Source: Gonatopus flavifemur (taxonomy: Eukaryota; Arthropoda; Insecta; Hymenoptera; Dryinidae). Taken from it: 64,000 nucleotides of DNA. The translations under genes were made by a program, and so were the position numbers. Each line of letters begins with the position of its first letter. Position 1 is the first letter of the stretch. The notes beneath the pieces are model-generated. The model ran no database searches. It was not told where the DNA came from and saw nothing but the letters and a program-made list of their open reading frames with translations. Below are positions 11,908 through 23,903 of this stretch, in pieces. The stretch is from NCBI GenBank assembly GCA_018340375.1, contig JAFFJZ010000002.1:19362001-19426000 (forward strand), in the 5' to 3' direction.

Positions 11908-12675
11908 CCTGTCAACCGGTCAGTCAGTATGAATCAGATTTTTGTCCACGAGTTTTCCTATTTGATCTTATCCAAATCTAATCGATTTGAGTAGAAATTT
12001 CCTATTCAAACCGATTATATTTGAACCCCGAAGAGAACATGAAGCTTCAGCGAACGTTCAAATTAGATCTGTATAGATCGGATCGAAGGTTTATGAAAGC
12101 TAACTTTTGGATTCACAAACGTTTGACAAAGGTTCTACGAACGTTGAAATGTCCGCTGCAAAATACTTTCAAGAAACATAGATGGAACGTTCATTGAAGG
12201 TTCATCGAAGGTTTGATGAAGCTTCACAAAAATATCTATACTTATATTAATTTATATTGAATCATGCTCATTGATTAATTAATTATTCATATAAATTCAT
12301 AAAAATTAATATAAGTACAGATATTTTTGTGAAGCTGCATCAAACCTTCGATGAACCTTCAACGAACGTTCCATTTGTGTTTCCTGGAATTATTTCGCAG
12401 CGCACATTTCAACGTTCGTAGAACCTTTGTCAAACGTTTGTGAATCCAAAAGTTAGCTTTCGTGAACTTTCAGCCCGATCTATGTTATACACATCTGATC
12501 TGAACGGTCGCTGAAGCTTCATGTTCTCTTCGGGATGAGATCAAATAGCAAAATCTCTGTACAAAAATCTGATTTGAACTGATTGATCAGTTAATAAGTT
12601 TACCGCGGATTTTTGAAGTCAGGGTACCAAACAAAATCGATTACTAAATTTGATGTAAGGTTACACTGGAACTAC
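11908..12675. repeat. inverted-repeat element hosting a foldback element
   Basis: Left block 11915-11985 (with GAATCAGATTTTTGTCCACG and CCTATTTGATCTTATC) is the imperfect inverse of right block 12536-12600 (ending with CAAATCAGATTTTTGTACAG on its inverse strand). The foldback element at 12027-12534 sits almost exactly in its centre. The outer ends were not resolved. Confidence 0.55.
12027..12534. mobile_element. CCCGAAGAG foldback element, copy 1
   Basis: The left arm starts CCCGAAGAGAACATGAAGCT; its inverse complement ends the element. Arms of about 220 bp flank an AT-rich loop near 12260-12300. Words GAACGTTC and GAAGCTTC recur. A 507-bp relative lies at 52039-52545 with the same ends and almost the same length. 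Flanks are AC and AT, so a duplication is not intact. There is no coding capacity. Confidence 0.85.
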
Positions 12676-12948
12676 TCACACACAGCACACGGACACCTTC
12701 AAGATATCCGTAGGATTCGAGAGTTTGTGGTTCTTGACATATCCTCAGAAGGTTACTTTCAATTCTAATGCAATTTTTACATCAAAGTTAATATATATTG
12801 ATGTTTATGAACAACAGATTCTTTGAAAAAATAAATACTCCATACTTGTTTTGTTTTTTGATGTTCATTTTGAATGAGAGTAAAATAATTATTTATTTAT
12901 ACTATAAATTTCATACACTCAAGGATTTACCAATATATTCAAAGACTG

Positions 12949-13191
12949 CCCACACAGCAAAAATTTTGCTTTGTCTAAAAGATTCCTTTTAGATGTCTGA
13001 AAGATTTCCCATGCAACAGTTTTCACTGTCTTCAAAATGTCTCAGTTTAAGAAATCTGAAAGAGATCTAGATACATCTTTTATATTTCTTAAACGAAGAC
13101 ATCTTGAAGACAGTGAAAACTGTTGCATAAAAAATCTTTGAGACATCCAAGAAAAATCTTCTAGACGGAGCAAAATTTTTGCTTGTATGGG
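12949..13191. mobile_element. CCCA-ended MITE, TG duplication
   Basis: Left CCCACACAGCAAAAATTTTG and right end, inverse CCCATACAAGCAAAAATTTT, with TG outside both (12947-12948, 13192-13193). Both arms pass through AACAGTTTTCACTGTCTTC. It is the uninterrupted relative of 9597-9920 and carries the AGATATCT-type word set. Confidence 0.85.
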
Positions 13192-13232
13192 TGCTAAGTG
13201 AAAGATATATCCAAAAAGAATTGAATATTAAC

Positions 13233-13501
13233 CCCAGCCAGCACAATAAGGGCAATTCGAATTTATAAAGACTTTCCAAAAGTCTCTTAAATAGTCCCCA
13301 GTATGCAACCAATAATTAATTCAATAAGAATTCAATGTATTCAAAATGAAAACGTTTGAATGCCCGCAGAATTCATCATGAAAACCTCGATATGAATTCT
13401 TCCTCAACATTAATTTGTTCAATCAAACTTCATTCTGAATTTGAAATATTCATAATGTATACATACTGATTAGCACAATGGGAACTCTTGTGCTGTATGG
13501 G
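13233..13501. mobile_element. CCCA-ended MITE, AC duplication
   Basis: Left CCCAGCCAGCACAATAAGGG and right end, inverse CCCATACAGCACAAGAGTTC, with AC outside both (13231-13232, 13502-13503). The interior of this 269-bp element repeats GAATTCA / TTGAATA words. The short minus-strand frame across its left half is not credible as a gene. Confidence 0.8.
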
Positions 13502-14699
13502 ACGTTCAATATCTTCCTGGGACATCAATATGGATTACCTGGTTAATCCTTCTCCATGAATAACGTGTTGTTTGATTTTTTCAATAACTTCTCGTGAATC
13601 AAAATATAATGTATTTCGAAATGCGAGCAAAGCGAGTATTATGAAGTATCAAGGATTGTGAAATTGCGAGCGAAAGGAGCCCTGCGCTCCCTGTTCATTG
13701 TACGAAAATGTAGACTTTTTAATTATTAATAATTCCTCCAACTTTCCACAGCGGCATGCGTCATTCTTTTTACGTAATTTATTTCATCAACGTCATATTT
13801 GACGCAAAATTCCCACAACTTTCGCAAAGACTAGATAAGACAAGTTGAATTCAAAAAATATTGATACTCATTAGAATAATGTATGGAAATTCTTATTCAA
13901 ACCGAATAAGTCTATTTTCACTGACATCATTCACACCTAACGCTATCTGGAAAAATACTATCTTTTCTGACTGCAAGCACGACCGCGGTAGAGGTGGACT
14001 CACAAGACTCTTGAACAAAATTAAAAAATAGTAAATATCATTCAATTTGACGATCTTCGAAGACAAATTTCTACATCGAGTCAAGTGTGGGCATGTAATA
14101 ATTGGCAATAACACGTCTTAGAGGATAAAATTGATTGCATCTAGGACATAAAGCGATTTTTCTCCACTCAAGACCAAGACAAGACAAGACAAGACCTTTT
14201 TTGAGACTGCAATAGTTTTGAATAAACCTTAGTGTTCAGAATCAAAAAAGATATTCTCAAAAAAATGTTCTTCCATTTCGTTCTTCAAATATTTGTACAT
14301 TGACCCAACGAATCTTGCATTAGAACCGGTGAAATTAGGTTTTTTTGGTTTTACTCGAGAGTGTCGAGTCCAGCCCTAGACCGCGGACATTCCACAGGCC
14401 TGGTAACGGCTCTTCACTGGCATCCTGGGCCATCAGTGATCTATTCCCTAGTGAAAATGGGAGCGTAAGAAGGGTATAAAGCGACGTGGGAGAGGAAACG
14501 AAACAGTATCCAAGCGCGGAAATTGAAACATTTTACGCTTCATTTGTTTCAATCTTCGCTTCCAACGAGCGGAAATTTTCACCAGGGTTTTCCAGGGTTA
14601 CAAATTGCGATACGAGAATCATAGTGAAGGACTGTACCTGAAGAATTATTCTACTCAAAATTTAACATCGTGAATTGTGCGGTTTCATCGTGATATTAA
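13502..14699. other. unassigned DNA, GC-richer near 14.4 kb
   Basis: No gene is recognised. There is a short AAGAC tandem near 14170-14190. The stretch 14330-14560 is clearly richer in G and C than its surroundings and may be a remnant of transcribed sequence, but I could not find supported splice sites or a coding frame. Confidence 0.4.
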
Positions 14700-17242
14700 G
14701 AGGATACCAGAGTTAAGATCGGAATACATTTTCTCGCACTAAAATACTCGAAACTGAATTCAAAACAACCCCTGAAATTTTCAGGGATGATTCTTTGAGA
14801 CTCCATCTACACTGAGAAAAAAAATTCTTTGAATTAATGAAATTGATTTCATTGATTCCCATCTCATTGCATTAAATAAATGTCTTTTTGACTCTAAAAT
14901 AATTTCATAACCATAAAAAGTCGTTTCATTCATACTATCAACTCAGCTCATTGATATTTATTTTTTGAAATCAAAAACGCACTCTATTGACTGAATAACT
15001 AATTATTTTTGTCAATATCATCTTTCATCCGATTTATAATTCTCATTTGATGAATTCCAAAGTGAAAATCAATGAAACACAACTTCAATTTTATAACGTG
15101 AAGTTTCGTATGGAAATCGAGGTTGATTATACTTAGTATTTGAAATTCTTAACAATCAAGTATTTGACATGATAATTGTTTTCTTCGCCAGAATAATTAT
15201 CAACTCCGAGTGAAAATATATTTCATAAAATGAATAGACATGGCTTACAAATGATAAACTTCTTCCATCATGAGAAAAACAACGCGAGATCAGGTTAATA
15301 GAATGATTATTATATTCAAGAACATGAAGTTATAGGACCAAAAATACTGTTATTCATAAATCGGTACAGTTGAGAATATAATAATCTCATTCATTTCAAT
15401 ACAAGGGGTTTTGTTCAGATAATAACATCAAATCATATACCGAATAGTTGTGAATTTTAATTCCGAGAGTTCTATTTTGTCAACAGAAAACTAAATTCAT
15501 GATCACAATGAAATACTTTTTCAGTTCAAACTTCAGAGCAATTTCTTTGGATAAAATCTATTTCATAGAACAGATTTTATATGAACAATGATAGTTTGGA
15601 TAGTTTTGAAATCAATAAAATGAAGTATTATAACCCATGATTTGGTAATTCAAATCGAATGAAGCTATTTCTTTCATGCTAATAAATGTGTTCTCGAAGT
15701 TTGAATCGTTATAGAAACAAAACGAAAATTAAAACTCATGAAATCTGATAAATAATTGTTACATATCTTCTCTAATCAACTCTTTGCCACTGGAAACATC
15801 GTTTAAATAATGTACTGCAAGATTTTTTGGCTTTAGTAGTTGAATATTATCTTATTCGATGGTTAATTAGGTTCAATAAACGATTCAAACTTCAGCAACA
15901 TCTAAAAAATTACCTAATTAAGAATTTTCATTTATGATTGAAGAAACATTCCAGTCAATGAATTGTCAACCTGATTATTCTCGTCAATACTACGTTTGAT
16001 GAGGTCAAAATTTTATACATTCTGCAAAATTTCAGTGCTTTTTGCAAATTAAGGTTTCATCGAGTCCATAAAACGGATAGATCGATCGAATTTATGAATT
16101 CATTGAAACAAAGAAATATGTTTTTAAAATGAAAATGTATTGAATTCACTCTGACAAATTGCATTTACTTCTCAGAAGGTGGCAATACCTTCTCACAAGC
16201 TATCTTCTTGCAGTGCAGTTCGCATATAAAGAACTAATGCACCGTAAACCTATTGTAAGTAATGTTCCGTCCTAATAAATATTTCTTCCGGGTTCCGGCA
16301 TCGAACATCATCAACGGATATGACTTGATCGCAGAGAAAAACAGTCTTGATCATATTAACCATCTGATCGAATCATCCAATTGTTTCAAATGAACTACAG
16401 ATCACACAGGAACTAGGAAGGTCGGCTCCGCCCTCGCGCGAATGCTCTGACTTCTGCTTATTTCTTTTTATTCTGGAAATTTAGTAAAATATCATTCATT
16501 CGATTAAAACGAATTTCATTGATTCGAAGAAAGATTTATTTATATCAATGAGTCCTCTGAAGGATTAGAAAATCTCTTTGTACATTCTATGAAATAATTT
16601 CTTAGATAGGGAAGCATATTCATTGTTTCAAATATTGATTTATTTACAAAAAATTTTCATTTCAAATTCATGAAAACATTTTATTTCGAATGCAAGAAAT
16701 ATTTATATTATTTATATTGATATTTTCCTATTTCCAAACGTTTTTTATTCAAATATTCAAATATTTTATTGAAAGGAGAAATTATCATTTTGGCACTGCA
16801 GTTGACTATCATAGTGTTATGAATGGCTTCTGCCCATCAAATGCATAATTCATTGAATCAAATTATATTCCATGAATTCGAAAATCAAAATTTTCCATCC
16901 AATAACTTTTTTATCAATCCTAGGTACCTAATATTCCAATTAATGATCCCACCACTTCCATGTGAATCACATATTACATGAATTTGATGCAATAACTCCA
17001 CAGATACCATTGGATGAATTCATTTCCTAGACTCAGAAGAAAAATTCATCGGTTCAAAACATTTTTTTTCTCAGTGTAGGTCTGTACAGAGCCCAAATTT
17101 TGAATTCCGAAAAAAAATGTTGAAAAAATTTCTAAATGAAGTCTCAAAGAATCATCCTTGAAAATTTCAGATTTTTTAATGAATTCAGTTTCGAGTATTT
17201 TAGTGCAAGAAAACGTGCTCCGATGGTAACTTTGGTATCCTC
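14700..17242. mobile_element. TTAA-flanked MITE split by a CACTG element
   Basis: TTAA at 14696-14699 and 17243-17246 encloses inverted arms of about 110 bp. The left arm reads GAGGATACCAGAGTTAAGAT, then ACTAAAATACTCGAAACTGA and GGATGATTCTTTGAGACT; the right arm is its inverse. Most of the interval is a younger insertion (14810-17076); without it the MITE is about 276 bp. Duplication of TTAA is the hallmark of piggyBac-type transposition. The end GAGGATACC resembles that of the TTAA element at 30266. Confidence 0.8.
14810..17076. mobile_element. 2.3-kb CACTG-ended element, TA duplication, non-coding
   Basis: Ends CACTGAGAAAAAAAATTC and its inverse are flanked by TA (14808-14809, 17077-17078). 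The interior is AT-rich and repeats TGAATTCAT / ATGAAATTGATT words, with a less AT-rich core around 16190-16450. No frame exceeds 60 codons, so the element is non-autonomous despite its length. It may itself contain further insertions that I could not separate. Confidence 0.75.
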
Positions 17243-17457
17243 TTAACTCTTACGACAAAAGGGTCTAAGTGCAATATACGTCTCAAATATCTCCTAATTC
17301 TTGGTCCTCCGAGTGTGGTCCTGGAGTAGCTCTGATTGGTAGGAGCTGTCGCTCCTATGAGAGCGACTCAATCAAAATACTGTCCAAATATTGTCACTCT
17401 GTCTATTCCATATCTCGTCAACTTTCCTGAATATCAAACGTATCGCCCCAGATGCAT

Positions 17458-17790
17458 ATACGGAGAAAGATGAAATTCGCTGTAAAGGAAGTGACATCTG
17501 ATTTTGCTGGGTTCCTTCTGATGGGGCAACAAACTATTTGCTACCGCAGTAATCTTGTTACATAGTTACAACAGTGATTTTTCAACTGTAGCAGCAAAAA
17601 ATGTTTGCTTCTTCAGCAAAATTTGTTTGCTCTTCTGTATATGATACTGAAAATTTTGCTAGTCCAGCGGAAAGTGGATTTTGCTGCTTTAGTTAATCAC
17701 GTTGCTCTCTCAGCAATCCCGTTTTTAGCTAAATTAGCGAGAAGATTTGTCATTCTGTATACATATAATACTTTGATTTGCGTGGAAGTC
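17458..17790 (+). repeat. AGCAAA/TTTGCT word array, copy 1
   Basis: Words CAGCAAAA, TTTGCT and GCTGTNNNAGC recur every 15-30 bp in both orientations, as at 22640-22905, 40557-41027 and 50426-50666. The left side reads ACGGAGAAAG, like a worn CACGG-class end. A 128-codon plus-strand frame crosses this array and is not taken as a gene, because its sequence is made of the repeat words. Confidence 0.6.
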
Positions 17791-18051
17791 AGGGAATTTT
17801 TTTTCCTCCGTTGTTCTGTTTTTATCTGTTGCCTGTTTTGCATTCCTCGGACTACCCCAGATCAAACCCTCTTGCGTACCTGGAACGGGACGGACACGGA
17901 TATCATTTCGTTCGGTTTTTATCCAGCTCCAAACAGTTTCTTCCTGAAATTTTCACCAGGACAAAAATCAGATTGCAAGAAATTTGGTTGAACAATAAAT
18001 AAATTCATTTCCCAATTAAATCATCTCATTGAACAATAAATCCAATCACAA

Positions 18052-18365
18052 CCCAGCTAGCAAAGCGCTCCCGAATGTGCGTTTTTGCTACTAGCGGTGC
18101 TACAGTAGTAACATAGTAGCTTTCCTAGAATTTTGACACTGCCTTGCTACCATAACATATATATATTTCAATTGATAATGTAGCAATGCCTCAGTGCTCC
18201 CAATATTATCAGGACGTGCTACCGAGTAGTGCTCCTAAGAAAATACTACTGAGTCGCTCGCATTTCAACACATAAATCAAGCCATATATGTACAAGGACC
18301 TTTTGAATGTATAAGTGGATGGTAGTATCGCTGCCAGAAGTGCTGCCTTGATTTTGTTGGCTGGG
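18052..18365. mobile_element. CCCA-ended MITE, AA duplication, rich in GCTAC/GTAGC words
   Basis: Left CCCAGCTAGCAAAGCGCTCC and right end, inverse CCCAGCCAACAAAATCAAGG, with AA outside both (18050-18051, 18366-18367). The interior of this 314-bp element repeats GCTAC, AGTAGC and AGTGCT words in both orientations. Confidence 0.75.
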
Positions 18366-20135
18366 AATATCGCTACTTCCTCCAACATTTTTTCTGGAAT
18401 ATTCATTATTCAATTTTCACTTTGAATAAACATTGTGGATAGTGAAACAAAGTATATAAGGTAATGAAAGCAAGTACACACGTGTCATAAAATTTATGAT
18501 TCTACACAGAATATGCTAGTTTCATTGAATAAAAATGTACTCTTCAATTAAGATGAATTTATAATCAAGTTGAATACCTTCAAGTTCGATGAATAGTTGC
18601 GGTGAAAAACGACATTGATAAACCTTGAGAGATATGTGAGTAATTTTGCATATTGTGCGGAGAGGTAATCATTAGATCTCGAGAACCATATTCGTATAGT
18701 TTAGACGTTCATAATTGTTTCCACCTCCAATATCATTATATCCACTATAAAATATCATTATCTGGATTATCTCTTCCTGACTTTCGCTGTAACGTTTAGG
18801 GAATTTGGTACGAATTTAAACATGAGTTATAAAACAAACGCTGCTATTTCATCGACATTTATTAGGCTCGGGAATCGAGTTTGACGAACTTGCTTCCTTT
18901 CAAGAAAACCATTGAATCTTATATCCTTGCGTGGTTCTCATATGAGTCATCTACGTTTTATTTTTACAACGAGCAGCTAACGAATAACTTCACTAATTTA
19001 TGATGCCACGATTAAAGAGTTTCAAGATCAATAAAATTCATGTGTGCATTATCTACGACTTTTGAAACATGTACACTGTAATTCCAATTGAGATTGTAGA
19101 CGAAGGAAAGACATCGGTATCAGCGCATCGGTAAAGTACTCCCAGCGAAAAATTACCTGCTCTTTATAGGGACCATGACATTTACTCAAGATTGATAACC
19201 CCTACAGGGTCGTTCATGCTGTTTCACGTGTGAGACAAAATAAGAAGTCAGCATCGGTGCTACTGATTCATATCGCACGGTAAGCAGAAAAATTATGCTC
19301 TAGCGATCACATTGAATAAAATTCTCTGAACCTTGGTGACGATATTATCTTTTTATTAGACAAATTTATATAATTCAATACAATAGACAAATGACGCGAA
19401 TGATCGCGAATAAATCGCTCAATGCGATACAAGAGACGATTGTTGAGTATATATTATTACAATCAATTCTCCCACACTGGAAAACAACTTCAACTCGAGA
19501 AGAAAAACGGAAAATAATGAATGGAAATTGTCCGTCCGTTTCTATAGACATAAAAGTTATAATGTAAACATGTTTTATTCGAACGATCATAGCTGGATTC
19601 ATTATCCATTATCTATTTTGTAATACACTGTATATACGTGTAAGCAGCATTCGTCAAAAGACAGATTTTATGATCCTTTGTAAATAAGATCAAACAGAGA
19701 TCGCATATCCGAATAGATCGGAGAACCTCAGCTACATAATGATGACAAGCACTCGTGCCACGAAGTCTACGTGAGTGGATTGAAAATTACAAACAGTTTA
19801 TCAAGATCACTTTGTTGTCTCTGACTCCAACCCATTTGCATTTATCTGGCTGCGAGAGATCGGCGCGTTCGTTGACGCAATTTCATTCTTTATCATTCTA
19901 AACAGTACATAATGAATTTCTCTTCTGTCCACGAGAATCGGAAAATATGTATGAAAAGGATGGATTTCATTTTTGAATGTTGCAGATTCCACGTTACAAT
20001 CGTACAATGTAAAAATGGATCCATTTGTTTGATTCTGCATAGATATTTAAATCATTTCGAAGTTTTTGAGAAAATCCATTGATACAATCGTCTCAGGTTG
20101 TTGATACTTACGCTCGAATACATCGAGGTACACTG
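18366..20135. other. unassigned AT-rich DNA
   Basis: No recognised repeat ends and no coding frame with family resemblance. This is one of the longer stretches free of MITE signatures. Confidence 0.45.
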
Positions 20136-20265
20136 CACGAAGGAAAAAGATCATGGAATGATCACCAGCAAAGATAATAAATTGGTGACAACTACGAGTT
20201 TCTGTGCAAGGTCGCTAACAGAGACGAATAATGATTTCTATTTTGATATACTAAAATACAATATA

Positions 20266-21558
20266 CGAGGGTGGATTGATAAGTTTCCGGCCTGACCAAG
20301 AAAAACAACGTTTTTAAGAATTTTTTTTTTTTATTTCTCAACATAATCTCCTCCAAGGCTGATACATTTCTCATAGCGGTGTTCTAGTATAGTAATGCCA
20401 TCTCTATAGACTGATTCGTCAAGCTCCTCAAAATACCCATTTACAGCTTCGATTACTTCTTCATTGTCCGCAAATCTCTTACCGCCAAGCTATTTTTTGA
20501 GGTTAGGAAACAGATAATAGTCACTCGGGGCTAGGTCTGGAGAGTAGGGAGGGTGCGGCATTAATTCAAACTTCAGATCGTTGATTTTAGCCATCGCAAC
20601 GATTGACGTGTGCGCTGGTGCGTTATCGTGATGAAACAAGATTTTTTTCTTCGCCAGATGAGGTCGTTTAATTTTCACTTCGTGGCTCAAACGTTGCAAT
20701 AAGTCTGCGTAGTATTGACCAGTGATAGTTTTACCCTTTTCAAGGTAATCAATGTATATAATACCTCTTGCATCCCAAAAAACAGTAGCCATAACCTTGT
20801 TCGCCGAAAAAATTGTTTTTGCCTTCTTTGGAGTTGGTTCCCCTGGTCCAATCCACTGTTTAGACTGTTCTTTGGTTTCAGGAGTGTAGTGGTGGACCCA
20901 AGTTTCGTCAACGGTTACGAATCGACGCAAAAATTCGCTTGGATTACGCTTATACAACGCCAAATTGGCGGTAAAAATGTTCTTTCGAATCAATTTTTGG
21001 TCGACTGTTAGCAAACGCGGCACCCATCTTGCACAGAGCTTTTCCATATACAAATGTTGGTGCAAAATATTTTGTACACGTTCATATGACATCTTACAGG
21101 TCTCAGCTATCTCACGAACTTTTAATCTGCGATCTTTCAGCACTATTTGATGGATTTTTTCGATCATATCTGGAGTTGTGACCTCAATGGGGCGTCCTGA
21201 GCGAGGCTCATCAGAGGTGCTCACACGACCCTTTTTAAACTCGGAAACCCACTGCTTAACGGTTGAATATGATGGGGAGGATGTCCCCAGTGTTGAGTCC
21301 ATCTCTTCTTTAATTTCCTTCGGCGTTAACCCCTTCAAATGAAAGTATTTGATGACAGCACGATTTTCCAGCTTTTCCATTTTTACGAAAAACACAGAGG
21401 CGTCTTGGTCAGCGTGCTCTCAAAACTAAACTAACATGGCGATCGGACTGAAACTATAGCTACAAGCTATCTAAGGATAGTACTATAGAACGCCACCTCA
21501 AGGTAGGCCTAGTGGCGCCATCTCTTGGTCAGGCCGGAAACTTATCAATCCACCCTCG
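20266..21558 (-). mobile_element. mariner transposon 1 (irritans-like), 1293 bp
   Basis: Perfect 36-bp inverted repeats, beginning CGAGGGTGGATTGATAAGTT, lie at 20266-20301 and 21523-21558, with TA outside each end (20264-20265, 21559-21560). The ITR start GGTTGGNTGATAAG-like pattern and the transposase resemble the irritans/Himar group. Perfect ITRs and a single lesion in the gene point to recent insertion. The host site is the loop of the hairpin element beginning at 20136. Confidence 0.95.
20331..21380 (-). pseudogene. mariner transposase 1, one premature stop
   Basis: The frame starts at the ATG at 21380 ([13 protein letters not shown]); an upstream in-frame ATG would add five residues but is not the family start. 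It reads 296 residues to a TAG at 20490-20492, then stays open for another 52 codons to TAA at 20331-20333. The full reading is 349 codons, the normal length. The N-terminal helix-turn-helix region spans about residues 1-115, WVPRLLT stands in for the WVPHEL motif, and catalytic Asp are at 158 (VTVDETW), 252 (HHDNAPAH) and 287 (SPDLAPSD), giving DD34D. The stop sits where relatives have an aromatic residue, so TGG to TAG is likely. The product ending at residue 296 lacks the C-terminal helix and is probably inactive. Confidence 0.95.
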
Positions 21559-21952
21559 TACTCAGATAGCAATTTAGCCTTGCTGCAATTCTGTCAGGCA
21601 AACCTGTGGCAAGATTGACATAAGTCTCCTAGTTGACAGATAACAAGGGTATCAGCTTACGAAACTCTTGCAGCAGAGTTGTAGCAACCTTACACTAACA
21701 AGGTTGTCGATGACAAGTCCAAAACAATCGAATGATAAGTCTGGCAAGCTTATGACAAGCTCACATGTTATCTGGGTAGTTTACTGCACCCAAAAAAAAA
21801 GTAATTTGGAAATCAGAGGACAAATCCCTCTCAATCAGAAAATATATTTCACTTTTGTTTTCTTCTTCAATTGAGAATATCCCTCTACGATTCTGGACGA
21901 ATGAATAACGAACGAATGAAAACTCCTCCACACAAAGACTAATCCTCTCAAA

Positions 21953-22076
21953 GGGATCGTTCATAAATTACGTAACGCTATTGACTATATCTTTCTCTAT
22001 CTCACTCATCATGTCTGAAGTTGGTGCAACAAGGAACGACAGAAGGAAAAGCGTCACGTAATTTATGAACGGTCCC
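21953..22076. mobile_element. 124-bp MITE ending GGGAYCGTTCATAAATTACG
   Basis: The left end GGGATCGTTCATAAATTACG and inverted right end GGGACCGTTCATAAATTACG agree at 19 of 20 positions. AAA lies on both sides (21950-21952, 22077-22079), consistent with a 3-bp duplication as in PIF/Harbinger-type elements. No coding capacity. Confidence 0.8.
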
Positions 22077-22084
22077 AAATGGAG

Positions 22085-22490
22085 AGGAATACTTTTGATT
22101 CCTAGTAAAAAGTAAAGGTATATGACCCATACATAATTCATACATAATACATATATAATCCATATATGGTCCATACATGAAACCGTGTGGAACCATATAT
22201 AATCCATATACAATACATATATGGCCATATATGATCCATATATAATACATATATAATCCATGTATGGAGAATATTTCATATATGGCAGACATTTTTTTTA
22301 CATATGTGAAAAAATCTTGCATTCATGGGTCATATATTTATTACATATGAATTATATATGGGTCATATAAGGGCCATAAATGGGTTCAATATGGATTATG
22401 TACGGATTATACATGGCCATATATGACCATACATGAATTTTATATGGATCACATATGATTTTTATATGTTCTTATATGATGCATTTTCAC
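22085..22490. repeat. CATATATGG word array
   Basis: Variants of CATATATGG, CATACATAA and ATATATGATC recur about every 10-20 bp over 400 bp in both orientations, so the stretch can pair with itself in many ways. Overlapping frames of 100 or so codons on the minus strand (rich in Met, Tyr and Ile) come from this repetition and are rejected as genes. Confidence 0.75.
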
Positions 22491-22639
22491 TGGGGATACT
22501 ATATATTAGAGAAAAAGTTGCATCAAAGTGAGAGGGATACTCTTATTTTGATATTAATCTTTTTGGGGTGTATCTTTTCTAGCGATCATTCCATGATTCT
22601 TGTCCTCCGTGTGGTGAGGTAACGGAATGGGAAAAAGAT

Positions 22640-22905
22640 ACCTAATGGGATGGGTAAGAAACTTGATCTATACAAGGAGTAAAAAAAACTCTGGGTACCT
22701 TTGGCTGGAGCAGCAAAATATGTCTTGCTGTGACAGCAATTTTGTTAGCTATGACAACAATTTCTCAGCTGAGGCAGCAGAAAATGTGACCTTCTTCAGG
22801 AAAATTTTCTTGCTATTCTATATATAATACGGAAATTTGCTGGAGAAGCGAATATTTTTTGCTGTCACAGCTGAAAACTCGCTGTGGTAGACCCGCAATA
22901 TCCAA
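22640..22905. repeat. AGCAAA/TTTGCT word array, copy 2
   Basis: Contains GGAGCAGCAAAATATG, TGACAGCAATTTTG and GCTGAGGCAGCAG, the same word set as 17458-17790 and 40557-41027. It is followed directly by the CCCA MITE at 22908, and a similar CAGCAAATTT stub resumes at 23275, so the MITE and the LINE fragment appear to lie within or beside it. Confidence 0.6.
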
Positions 22906-22907
22906 TA

Positions 22908-23123
22908 CCCAAGTAGCACAAGAACTTTTCAAATATGCTATGGTGACTCTATGAATGTGAAAGGGATGTGTGAATGAGACTATTTTGGATAAATTCGTTA
23001 AGATATTCTATGGAGGTGCATAACACATAATTATTCGAAACAGTCTCATTTGGAGGTTCTACGCATGTTCGTAGGATTTTCCAAACACGCTCTTAGCATT
23101 TCTAACCTCTTCTGCTGCTTGGG
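22908..23123. mobile_element. CCCA-ended MITE, TA duplication
   Basis: Left CCCAAGTAGCACAAGAACTT and right end, inverse CCCAAGCAGCAGAAGAGG, with TA outside both (22906-22907, 23124-23125). The interior of this 216-bp copy shows no frame. Confidence 0.75.
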
Positions 23124-23289
23124 TATTGATCAATTTCTAGAGACTCGCTAGATATTGACCAATCATCGAATTCCGGTATATTGTCGTGTCGGGATATTGA
23201 GCAGTCAGGATATTGCGGCTCTACCCTCACTGTCGTACCTAATAAAATTGCGGTGATAGCAGGTCGTCTACTGTCACAGCAAATTTAAG

Positions 23290-23580
23290 TGGATAGAGAA
23301 AGTAAGAAATGAAGAAGTACTTGAGAAGGTAAATGAAAAAAGAAGTCTCTTGAGACAGGTCGTGAAAAGAAGAAATAATCTGATAGGACACACATTGAGG
23401 CATGACAGCTTATTGAAAACAATATTGGAAGGAAAAATGAATGGTAAAACTCGAAGAGGTAGACCTAGATTGAGTTATATGAAGCAAATTATACAAGATA
23501 AGGGTTGCCGTAGATATGCAGAAATTAAGCGATTAGCGGATAATAGACAGGGTTGGAGGATTTCATCAAACCAGTCATAA
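23290..23580 (+). pseudogene. 5'-truncated LINE, C-terminal end of reverse transcriptase ORF2
   Basis: The frame opens with WIEKVRNEEVLEKV, continues through RRNNLIGHTLRHDSLLKTIL, EGKMNGKTRRGRPRLSY and RRYAEIKRLADNRQGWR, and ends SNQS-stop at 23578-23580. The pattern GH.LRHDSLLKTILEG..G...RGRPR....ELKRLA..R..WR is the conserved tail after the polymerase domain in insect non-LTR retrotransposons. Everything upstream is missing, as expected from 5' truncation, and the join at about 23285 falls inside a CAGCAAATTT word array. After the stop a GATGATGATGAG run may mark the 3' end. No start codon or function is expected. The clade (RTE, CR1 or relative) cannot be settled from 95 residues. Confidence 0.85.
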
Positions 23581-23903
23581 GACTGATTACTTCATGATGA
23601 TGATGAGAAGAACGGAGGTGCAGAAAGGAAGGCACAGTGTTGAATGAGATATGAGAAGAAAAAGCATACGCTGGCAAGCTCTGATAGTAAAGAAAAGGAA
23701 AGTGAAACAGGTTGAAGAGCACAGAGGCGTGACTTTGATATCAACCTCGTATAAGATATGTGCAACAATTTGAACGAGTCGATTGGAAAAACAGCTGATC
23801 GATATCGAGGAAATAATCGGGATTAAGCATTGATTTATGTTGGGAATAGAGGAATCGGGAATGGAACATTGAAATTTAATGGATTGAACAAAAAGATATT
23901 ACA

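Larger units (their letters stand above)
20136..22612. mobile_element. CACGG-class hairpin element carrying mariner 1 and other insertions, TG duplication
   Basis: The left end reads CACGAAGGAAAAAGATCATG and the inverted right end CACGGAGGACAAGAATCATG. TG lies outside both (20134-20135, 22613-22614). The left arm to 20262 matches the hairpin MITE at 2366. Mariner 1 sits at the position of the loop TA. The expected right arm is mostly replaced by other sequence, including a MITE at 21953 and a CATATATGG array, so only the last 40 bp of the right arm remain. Confidence 0.7.

Noticed and set aside
14810..17076. Autonomous transposon with its own transposase
   Set aside because: Despite a 2.3-kb length there is no frame above 60 codons and no catalytic motif.
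17605..17991. 128-codon plus-strand frame
   Set aside because: Its first half is made of AGCAAA/TTTGCT repeat words found at three other sites, and no domain or codon pattern supports a gene.
21968..22322. Overlapping minus-strand frames of about 100 codons, rich in Met, Ile and Tyr
   Set aside because: They are translations of the CATATATGG array and the MITE at 21953.
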